From assembly GCA_010672965.1 (NCBI GenBank), contig JAAHFN010000031.1:5659-69658 (forward strand): DNA of 64,000 nt. Direction: 5' to 3'. A program made the position numbers and the translations under genes. Positions 55,774 through 64,000 of this stretch are shown here, piece after piece. Positions within the stretch are counted from its first letter, which is position 1. Every line of letters begins with the position of its first letter. Under the pieces are notes generated by a model. That model saw nothing but the letters and a program-made list of their open reading frames with translations. It was not told the DNA's origin and searched no databases. Source of the stretch: Oscillatoria sp. SIO1A7. GTDB lineage: Bacteria; Cyanobacteriota; Cyanobacteriia; Cyanobacteriales; Laspinemataceae.

Positions 55774-57945
55774 TTAAACAAAAGAAAAAAGAGTCACAAT
55801 TAGCAAAAGCGTTAAAACAACAGGCCAATAAAAAAGCTTAAGCAAAATATTATTACGATAACGTATCAAAGGGGCTTGGACTCCAGATGCCAATATAATA
55901 GCATTCACCGTTACCCACAAAATAATAATATATAAGATGAAGTAGAAGAACTCAATATAGATTATGCCGCCAGCGGCAATGCTGCTTCTAAGGCTAATCT
56001 GGTCTAGAATCACAATAAAAATAAAAGCTCCCGAAGTTGACACAATCTCCAAGGCAGTAAAATGTAGCGCTTCCTTTTCTCGTTTGTGACTGATAATGAT
56101 TTGCAAGCAGAACAACAGGCAGGCCAGGACAAGGCTAGGCATCACGTTAGAAATAAAAACGGTGATAAATTTTCGCTTAGCTATAATAGTAAAATATAGT
56201 TCTGGAACGTTATTAGTTCCCCAAGGACTGTTGATTCCGAAGGAGGTATTATAGCTATTAATTTTGTACTGAAAAAAACTACTTTCTACATCCCAACCGG
56301 GCAAAACAAAATCTTTTTCTACCCCGGGGAGAGATGTGGGATTCATTAATTCGTAAGACTTCAAGTCTGGAACCAATAACATATTTTTATTCAAATCCTG
56401 ATGCCACAAGCGGAGCCGGATATCCTTAGCATCAAAGGGATAGCGGGTATAATCAAAATTTTGACGGAGTTCGGCCTCAAAGTACCAACCAATGGTCTCG
56501 ACATTACCTTCCTTATAGCGATAAGTCTCGGCCATCTCAAAATCATTGGATGTCACGGATTCCGGCAAAATTACCCCTCGCGATACGTCATCATGGATGC
56601 CGTCGGTGTATTTCTGCCAAATATAGCCCGTCATAAATACGTTATTGGCATCTAAGAATTGAACTGACTGAACGAACACCCCCGTAGGGAGATAAATAAT
56701 AGTATCCCGCTTTGATTCTTTGCCAACCCGAGCGCCGGATTCTAGAAAACTTCTCAACCCGCTTTCGGAGAGAACTATCACATCCTTAGTAATTTTATCG
56801 GGACGCTCGCTCAAAGAGAGATACCAGTTAAAGCCAATGCCAGCGCTCAAGCATATAGATGTAGTAGTCGAGACTGCCCAGAGGCTCCAGGTTCTGCCAA
56901 GATAGGCACGGAAAACGATAACAGAAAGAAAAAATAAAAATGCGATGAGCGCTAGGCTAATCGCTATTAGTTTTCGCTTCAAGCTTTCGGTACTAGAGAA
57001 GATTTCGTCTTTAATATATACTACTCCCAGAGCCCAGCCCGTCGAGGCAATTGGTTCAAAGAAAAGCCAGGTCTCTTGTCCGGTAACGGCACTGATGTCG
57101 TCCATGACCACGCTCTGGCCATTGAGAGCTTTCTCGCTCGTCTCCCGAATCAGCGGGTTTTTGAGTATTTTGGCGCGATCGAAGATGCTAACTTTATCGT
57201 CAACAAACTGGTCTAGGGGATGATATATAAAAACACCTTTCTTTGAAAGAAGAAAACCATAACCCGTTTTGCCAATACTTAGCGATTTAATTAAATTTCT
57301 GATGAATTCAAAAGAATAGCTGCCATAAACAACCCCCGCTGCTTCTTTTTTATTTTCCTCTTTATTTTTATTATAAAAAGGAGCTGAATATCCGGCTATT
57401 AAAGTTTTGCTAAATTCGCCAATAAAGGGTTCGAGCCACAAAGAACCTTCTGCCAAGGGGCGGTTATACCACTTGCGTTTTGGCTCGGTGTAGTCATAGT
57501 AATCTTGCACTTGAATTAGCTCTAGGTAGCCCCGATCCCTAGCGTACAAAGGCGCATACCAACTGAAAATCTGCGTTCCTTCCCCGTCAAAGGTCGGACG
57601 CTCGACTCCAGGTGTGTAAGCAGCCCCCAGGGTGAAAAAGCTGGTATTTTGCTCTATTGTATTTTTTAGGCGTTCCAAGAGTTGGTCGTCCTTTAAGTTG
57701 CCAGAAGTTAGCTCCTTGGCAATCCCGTCAACTCGATCGCTGAGTTTGCGCAGTTCCGCATCAATTTCTTCGGCAGCACTGACGGCTTGTTGCTGAGCCT
57801 CTTTTTTAGCGGCTTGCACTGTTTTGTTCTTTTCGTATAAATAAGAGAACCAAAAAGCAAGTACCAGTAAAAAACTGGTAGCGCAAAGGCCGATAGACGC
57901 TCTAAATGTTAATTTTTGCACTCTAGCTTGTTCCATCACTTGCAC
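55774..57945 (-). CDS. Cache sensor domain fused to a pentameric ligand-gated ion channel (pLGIC)
   Basis: 723 residues. Membrane helix 1 is at 16-36. A periplasmic dCache-like domain spans about 40-322 (FFTLGAAYTPGVERPTFDGE, SKTLIAGYSAPFYN, GYGFLLSKKGVFIYHP, STGWALGVVYIKDE). Two more helices at about 325-345 and 352-375 bring the chain back to the periplasm. Residues about 415-590 match a pLGIC extracellular domain, with the Pro-loop YPFDAKDIRLRLW at 502-514 and the strand PGWDVESSF at 549-557. Four channel helices follow: 593-616, 626-648, 659-683 and 703-723. The GLIC counterparts as I recall them are RYPFDSQTLHIYL, TGWDIESF and LFYFVAVIEVTV. An ion channel gated or tuned by a Cache ligand is inferred. 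The ATG at 57945 is shown. Confidence 0.82.
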   Translation of the reverse strand: MQVMEQARVQKLTFRASIGLCATSFLLVLAFWFSYLYEKNKTVQAAKKEAQQQAVSAAEEIDAELRKLSDRVDGIAKELTSGNLKDDQLLERLKNTIEQNTSFFTLGAAYTPGVERPTFDGEGTQIFSWYAPLYARDRGYLELIQVQDYYDYTEPKRKWYNRPLAEGSLWLEPFIGEFSKTLIAGYSAPFYNKNKEENKKEAAGVVYGSYSFEFIRNLIKSLSIGKTGYGFLLSKKGVFIYHPLDQFVDDKVSIFDRAKILKNPLIRETSEKALNGQSVVMDDISAVTGQETWLFFEPIASTGWALGVVYIKDEIFSSTESLKRKLIAISLALIAFLFFLSVIVFRAYLGRTWSLWAVSTTTSICLSAGIGFNWYLSLSERPDKITKDVIVLSESGLRSFLESGARVGKESKRDTIIYLPTGVFVQSVQFLDANNVFMTGYIWQKYTDGIHDDVSRGVILPESVTSNDFEMAETYRYKEGNVETIGWYFEAELRQNFDYTRYPFDAKDIRLRLWHQDLNKNMLLVPDLKSYELMNPTSLPGVEKDFVLPGWDVESSFFQYKINSYNTSFGINSPWGTNNVPELYFTIIAKRKFITVFISNVMPSLVLACLLFCLQIIISHKREKEALHFTALEIVSTSGAFIFIVILDQISLRSSIAAGGIIYIEFFYFILYIIILWVTVNAIILASGVQAPLIRYRNNILLKLFYWPVVLTLLLIVTLFSFV

Positions 57946-58534
57946 CGGGGTTTTGAGTAAAAGGTTCTGAGCAGGACGGACTTACGCAAAATATCCATGT
58001 TTATTGGTTTTTAGGGGCAATTTCCCCGTGATTGCCCCTATCTATAGTGTCGTTCCGTAAGTCCTACTGAGTAAAATAGCGCTTCGCCTCTTTCGGCTGC
58101 TGCAAGTTGCAATTTTAATTGCAGATAGCAACCCGATAATGAGAATAGTATAGCAGGAATAGCGGCATTTATAGCAGTAAGCAGTAAGCGCTGCGCGACC
58201 GGGCTCTCCTGAGCGGAGTCGTAGGCGTAGGCGTTGGCGGAGCCTGCTTTTCGGAGGGCATAGCCTGCGCGAAGCACATAGGGCGCATAGACTGCCCAAG
58301 GAGGGCATAGGGCGTGGCTCTTTTGTAAACAGGTTGAGCTTTAGAGGACAAAACCCTTACTGTTACTGATTTACGGACCAGCAGGTCGCGCAAATTGTAT
58401 CAATCTGATACAAAAAAAGCCTAACGCCCTTCCTTGTCTAGCTCCGATCGCTTTTTGGCCGCAATTTTACAAATAAAGTCCGGTAGAGCCGGTATTTGTG
58501 GTACGCTTAAATCCGTCAGCTAAAGGAGTAAGCA
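57946..58534. other. Repeat-rich intergenic region upstream of cynS
   Basis: Family B (57978-58064) is followed by a composite repeat with TGAGCGGAGTCG and GGCGTAGGCGTTGGCGGAGC (58195-58320), related to the in-frame insertion at 1007. The cynS upstream area (58480-58534) has an AAGGAG ribosome-binding site. Confidence 0.55.
57978..58064. repeat. Dispersed inverted repeat, family B
   Basis: GGACTTACGCA at the left and a matching CCGTAAGTCC at the right bound 87 bp. The interior AGGGGCAATTTCCCCGTGAT plus TGCCCCT forms its own hairpin. Confidence 0.72.
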
Positions 58535-58978
58535 ATGGCACTACCAGAAATCACCGAACAACTGTTGGCGGCCAAAAAGGCCAAAGGCATAACCTTTGCC
58601 GATTTAGAAAAAGTCGTGGGACGCGATGAGGTCTGGATTGCGGCGGTTATCTATCGCCAGGCTAGCGCAGACGCCGAAGAGGCAAAAAAAATTGCATCGG
58701 CTCTGGACTTGGGCGAGGTATATGCCGCAGCTTTGACCGAGTGCCCCTACAAGGGTTGTTTAGACCAGACCATTCCCACCGATCCGCTGATTTATCGGTT
58801 CTATGAAATCATGCAGGTGTATGGAATGCCCGTGAAATCGGTAGTTCACGAAAAGTTTGGCGATGGCATTATGAGCGCGATTGACTTCCGGATCGATGTC
58901 GAGAAGGAAGAAGATCCTAAGGGCGATCGGGTCAAAATCGTGATGAATGGCAAGTTCCTGCCCTATAAAAAGTGGTAA
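58535..58978 (+). CDS. cynS: Cyanate hydratase (cyanase)
   Basis: 147 residues. The reaction is cyanate plus bicarbonate to ammonia and carbon dioxide, in a decameric cytosolic enzyme. The catalytic residues are R88 and E91 in [11 protein letters not shown] and S114 in GIMSAIDF. The N-terminal helix-turn-helix-like domain and GKFLPYKKW end are typical. AAAGGAG precedes the ATG at 58535. No cynABD transporter genes adjoin it. Confidence 0.96.
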   Translation: MALPEITEQLLAAKKAKGITFADLEKVVGRDEVWIAAVIYRQASADAEEAKKIASALDLGEVYAAALTECPYKGCLDQTIPTDPLIYRFYEIMQVYGMPVKSVVHEKFGDGIMSAIDFRIDVEKEEDPKGDRVKIVMNGKFLPYKKW

Positions 58979-59053
58979 GGCGGCTCTAGCAGGCTAAGCA
59001 CAACTCAGCGGTCATTAGGAGCGCGGCTCCTAGTGACCGCTTATCGAGACTGG

Positions 59054-59695
59054 CTAGGTGACAAAATATTGTCTGAGGATGTAGGCGATCGCACTACCAA
59101 ATTCTTGATACCGACCGCTAGCATCCGGTAGTTGGAATCCTTCAATTAGTTGTTCGATTTCCTCCTTGGTAAGTTCCTCGGTATCCTCCAAAACAACCTC
59201 AATAGCCTTTTTGCGCATCCTTACCAAATTGCTAGCTCCGAGGCCGAGCTTTTCAATGGTTGTTGAAGCAGCAGCCTGCCGGTCTGGAACCTCTGTAGGT
59301 AAAATATGTCCGTCCTCATCGTATTTAAAAAATTCCGCACAGTTCTCCTGTAGCGGAGAAACTAGAAGCGCCTCATCGTACCAGTCATCTTTTTTATAAC
59401 CGCAATGCTCCACCCCTCGCCGCTCTCTTGGGCAGGACGCCAGGAGATTGCCGTATTCTAATGCCAAGTCTCGATACTTGCTGCGAGGTTTGAGATGCTC
59501 GATATGACTGGTTTCCCTGGCAATTGGCATTTCGCAATAGCAACAGATGCAACCTTGATCCCGCAGCAAGGCATGATGCAAGTCTCTTTTCTCCTGGGCG
59601 CGAAGAATCTGCCAAGTCGGCTCCCAGCCTTCGGTTTCCTCGGCTTTCCAGGCTGCCAAGCTGGCTGGCTCTTCTCCTTTATTAATATGTCTCAT
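59054..59695 (-). CDS. HNH nuclease of a Septu-like defence system (PtuB-like)
   Basis: 213 residues with a TIGR02646-type HNH fold. Zinc and catalytic motifs are CCYCEMPI (51-58), HIEHLKPRSKY (64-74), N83 in YGNLLASC, and CGYKKDDW (98-105). In Septu the HNH protein cuts nucleic acid under control of the ATPase PtuA. The start overlaps the ATPase stop (ATGA at 59692-59695). The C-terminal third is helical. ATG at 59695. Confidence 0.85.
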   Translation of the reverse strand: MRHINKGEEPASLAAWKAEETEGWEPTWQILRAQEKRDLHHALLRDQGCICCYCEMPIARETSHIEHLKPRSKYRDLALEYGNLLASCPRERRGVEHCGYKKDDWYDEALLVSPLQENCAEFFKYDEDGHILPTEVPDRQAAASTTIEKLGLGASNLVRMRKKAIEVVLEDTEELTKEEIEQLIEGFQLPDASGRYQEFGSAIAYILRQYFVT

Positions 59696-61011
59696 TTACG
59701 CAAAATCTCCCGTCGCCGAATAGAAGTCCTTGCCTTGACAAGCTCTGGCTCGTCCTGTCCGATTTCCTCGGCAATTTCTTGGATCAGTTGCCGAGCGCTA
59801 TCTAAATCTTTATCCCCGATCGCTCTAAATATTTCTCGCAGACTCTGCTTAATTTCCAGCGGGCGTTCTGGAATCTCCATCAGATCTTCTAAAATCTGGT
59901 TGCTGTCTCTGCCGAATGAATAAGCCGGACGCTCTGCCACTGTTCCTTCAGGAGTTGTCTTTAATATATAGATGCCTTCTGGTTTGATATGGCTAACTAC
60001 TTGCGGCGAATGGGTAGTGACAATTAATTGGCAATTGGGAAAAGTTTTGGTCAGTGCGGGAATTATCTTGCGCTGCCAAGCCGGGTGCAGGTGCAGCTCG
60101 ATTTCGTCGATTAGCAGCACGCCTTGTCCTTCGAGGGGGTTTTCCAAACTGGGGTTGGCGATCGCCAAACGCCTTGCCCAATCTCCCACCATTGCCAGCA
60201 AGCATTTCTCCCCATCAGACAACTGGTTGATACTCAATTCTTCTCCTTGTTTGCTAATGGTCATGCGCAGGGGCTTCCGCCTGACCCGCAATTTTTTAAA
60301 ATCCTCTTCCCCCAGCAGAGAATAAATCGCTTGCCTGACCGCCTCTAGCTGCTTGTCTCGGTAATCTATATCGTCCCGCCGTTCCTCATTCTCTAAATCT
60401 TCCCGAACTCTAAACCACTGGAAAAAGCTTTTAAAGCTAACTGGTATTCCTGTTATAGCTTCATCATAAGCCTCTATAGGCGGAGACTCAGGTTCCTGCC
60501 TGGGAATTTCCAAAGGAATATCCATAACCGAGCGATTGACTGGATAGTAAGCGACCAAGGGAATATTAACCGCCTCGTCTTCTTTCCAGGACTTGAAAAT
60601 ATTGTCAGCTACTGAGGTTAACTCGGGCAAATCGTCTGGGACGTTTTCGGCTTGCTCTCCTTGCCGCGCTGCTGCTGTAACCGACCACTTAACTTGTTGC
60701 CCGTCGATTGAGAGTTCAATTTCATTGGTTGTCTTGTTACTTCCTTGTTTGATATCCTCGTTGCTAAAATCGTCCTCCTTCTTGACGTAAATGGTAGTAC
60801 CCCTAGTCCTTTGTATCCGTAGCCCTTGTCCATAAGCTTCAAATAGAATCCTTACTACAAAGTAGGATAGGAGAATGCGGATACAATCCAGGATGCTGGT
60901 TTTGCCCGTGCCGTTGATGCCGATGAGGACAATTGGCCCATCGGTGTCGAATTCTAGGGTTAGGTCGGCGATCGCCCGGAATGCTCGCATTTTTAGCCGC
61001 TTGACTTTCAC
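59692..61011 (-). CDS. ABC/SMC-type ATPase of a Septu-like defence system (PtuA-like)
   Basis: 439 residues. Walker A GINGTGKTS is at 31-39, the ABC signature-like LSDGEK at 264-269, Walker B with catalytic Glu in GVLLIDEIELHLHP (297-310) and the switch His in VTTHSP (H334). There is no TOPRIM domain, which separates it from OLD nucleases. The architecture and the four-base coupling to an HNH gene match Septu (PtuAB). It is the promoter-proximal gene of the pair. Other AAA_21 plus HNH systems remain possible. Confidence 0.83.
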   Translation of the reverse strand: MKVKRLKMRAFRAIADLTLEFDTDGPIVLIGINGTGKTSILDCIRILLSYFVVRILFEAYGQGLRIQRTRGTTIYVKKEDDFSNEDIKQGSNKTTNEIELSIDGQQVKWSVTAAARQGEQAENVPDDLPELTSVADNIFKSWKEDEAVNIPLVAYYPVNRSVMDIPLEIPRQEPESPPIEAYDEAITGIPVSFKSFFQWFRVREDLENEERRDDIDYRDKQLEAVRQAIYSLLGEEDFKKLRVRRKPLRMTISKQGEELSINQLSDGEKCLLAMVGDWARRLAIANPSLENPLEGQGVLLIDEIELHLHPAWQRKIIPALTKTFPNCQLIVTTHSPQVVSHIKPEGIYILKTTPEGTVAERPAYSFGRDSNQILEDLMEIPERPLEIKQSLREIFRAIGDKDLDSARQLIQEIAEEIGQDEPELVKARTSIRRREILRK

Positions 61012-61072
61012 ATTACGCTCTCCGCTCTACTACAATTGCTATTTTATTACTTTTTGATAGGCGATCGCGAAT

Positions 61073-61235
61073 GAAACCCGGTTTTTCCAACAAGCCGGGT
61101 TTCTGCCCCAAAGGCGATCGCGAATGAAACCCGGTTTTTCCAAAAAACCGGGTTTCTGGGTTTTCTGGGGGTTCTGGTCTATTGGGTCTGTTAGTCTTAG
61201 CAAAGAAACCCGGTTTTTCCAACAAACCGGGTTTC
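61073..61235. repeat. Three palindromic REP-like units
   Basis: GAAACCCGG and CCGGGTTTC form a hairpin at 61073-61103, 61126-61156 and 61205-61235. The first two units share a GGCGATCGCGAAT leader containing HIP1. Similar palindromes lie at 23498 and 29350. Confidence 0.8.
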
Positions 61236-61295
61236 TGGGTTTTCTGGCCTATAATATAGATAAGCTCGCCTAGCTTAATTAAAAACCAAACCACG

Positions 61296-61799
61296 ATGAC
61301 TGCTAACAAAAAATCAAAACTATCCAAAAAGTCGCCAGATGCAAACTTAAAGCGCCTTCGTTCCTTGAGCAACCTCCTGGACAATGCAATTGCCATCCCT
61401 GGCACCTCTTATAAAGTCGGCATTGACCCCTTGCTGGGATTGATACCCGGGGGAGGGGATATTGCCAGCTCTGCTTTATCTGCTTACATAGTTTTTTCCG
61501 CAGGAATGATGGGCGCTCCTCGGGAACTATTAGTGCAAATGGTATTTAATATTTTCTTAGATACTTTTGCCGGGGTAATCCCAGTGGTTGGCGACCTGTT
61601 TGACGTGGCTTGGAAAGCAAACATGAAAAATATGCAACTGCTAGAGGAGCATTTTGGCAAAGCGGAACCGGCTAATACCAAGAAAGTCTCGAAAGGATTT
61701 ATTTTCTTCCTAATAGGTGCGGTCATGCTGGTGGCGATCGCAGTTGCCATTTTTAGTGCATGGCTGATTAGCCTAGTATTTCGGGCGATCGTTGGCTAA
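61296..61799 (+). CDS. DUF4112 membrane protein
   Basis: 167 residues. RLRSLSNLLDNAIAIPGTSY, GIDPLLGLIPGGGDIASS and VVGDLFDVAWKANMKNM are the DUF4112 pattern. Two or three membrane helices (about 50-75, 82-105, 140-162). Function unknown. Start ATG 61296. It is 38 bp from ligA, so it may be in the same transcript. Confidence 0.88.
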   Translation: MTANKKSKLSKKSPDANLKRLRSLSNLLDNAIAIPGTSYKVGIDPLLGLIPGGGDIASSALSAYIVFSAGMMGAPRELLVQMVFNIFLDTFAGVIPVVGDLFDVAWKANMKNMQLLEEHFGKAEPANTKKVSKGFIFFLIGAVMLVAIAVAIFSAWLISLVFRAIVG

Positions 61800-61810
61800 A
61801 TCATAACTAA

Positions 61811-63916
<2,106 letters not shown>

Positions 63917-64000
63917 TTTGAGTTCTTAGCTTGTGAGTTCTTAGCTTGTGAGTTTTGGGTTTTATATCATGTCGGTTTGAATGCAAAAAATCAATTTATG
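63917..64000. repeat. GAGTTCTTAGCTTGT tandem repeat at the window end
   Basis: Two copies of a 15-base unit (GAGTTCTTAGCTTGT) and a truncated third begin at 63920; the same words occur at 42813-42846. The last 40 bases look AT-rich, without a gene. Confidence 0.65.

Noticed and set aside
58492-58504. NtcA-like site (GTA and TAC) upstream of cynS
   Set aside because: The spacer is 7 bases and not the 8 required by the GTA-N8-TAC consensus.

Overview
This window comes from a cyanobacterium, most likely a filamentous motile one. The evidence is the dense scatter of the HIP1 octamer GCGATCGC, together with Psb28, a DesA-type acyl-lipid desaturase, Ycf35, MenG-type quinone methylation, GuaB3 next to yfr1 and trxA, an AAA_35 protein and two glycan genes that resemble hormogonium-polysaccharide genes (HpsU-like, HpsE-like). 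No rRNA, prophage, intact insertion sequence or CRISPR array was seen. There is one tRNA, tRNA-Val(CAC).

Layout. 0-5 kb: a large AAA-like ATPase with a membrane segment, then two Uma2 (DUF820) nuclease-like genes, the second split by an in-frame stop. 5-13 kb: desA, thrC converging on a coiled-coil gene, an alpha/beta hydrolase, a gene-poor 1.1 kb and an exported cyanobacterial protein. 13-18.6 kb: tRNA-Val, radC, a DUF362 gene, aspA. 18.7-24.7 kb: four TPR genes on the + strand with an AEC transporter between them on the - strand. 25-32 kb: acetyltransferase and three glycosyltransferase-type genes, with cobU and a small conserved gene. 32-38 kb: rnz, a SpoIID-like protein, the menG/DUF445 pair and a REC-GAF response regulator. 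38.8-40 kb: a DUF2997-ycf35-ferredoxin operon. 40-47.7 kb: an NAD(P)-type oxidoreductase, a P-loop kinase/Thg1 pair, guaB3-yfr1-trxA, a LOG-family gene behind a leader-like transcript, psb28, moaB. 47.8-51.5 kb: DUF1822 and a sigma-like regulator. 52.5-58 kb: a class A beta-lactamase-like protein, a holin-like membrane protein, an MscS channel and a Cache domain fused to a pentameric ligand-gated ion channel. 58.5-64 kb: cynS, a two-gene Septu-like defence system, a DUF4112 protein, ligA.

The spaces between genes are full of small repeats. I see at least four dispersed families with inverted or conserved ends (called A, B, C and D here), many tandem arrays that mostly have a 7-base period, short palindromes, and one repeat inserted in frame within the first gene. 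Repeat DNA also makes several open frames falsely long, so I moved the starts of a number of genes.

The observations most worth a second look are the Cache-pLGIC fusion (55774-57945), the overlapping kinase/Thg1 pair that suggests RNA 5'-end repair (41599-42829), and the promoter, mini-ORF and terminator ahead of the LOG gene (44988-45203). All calls come from reading sequence; no database search was run.
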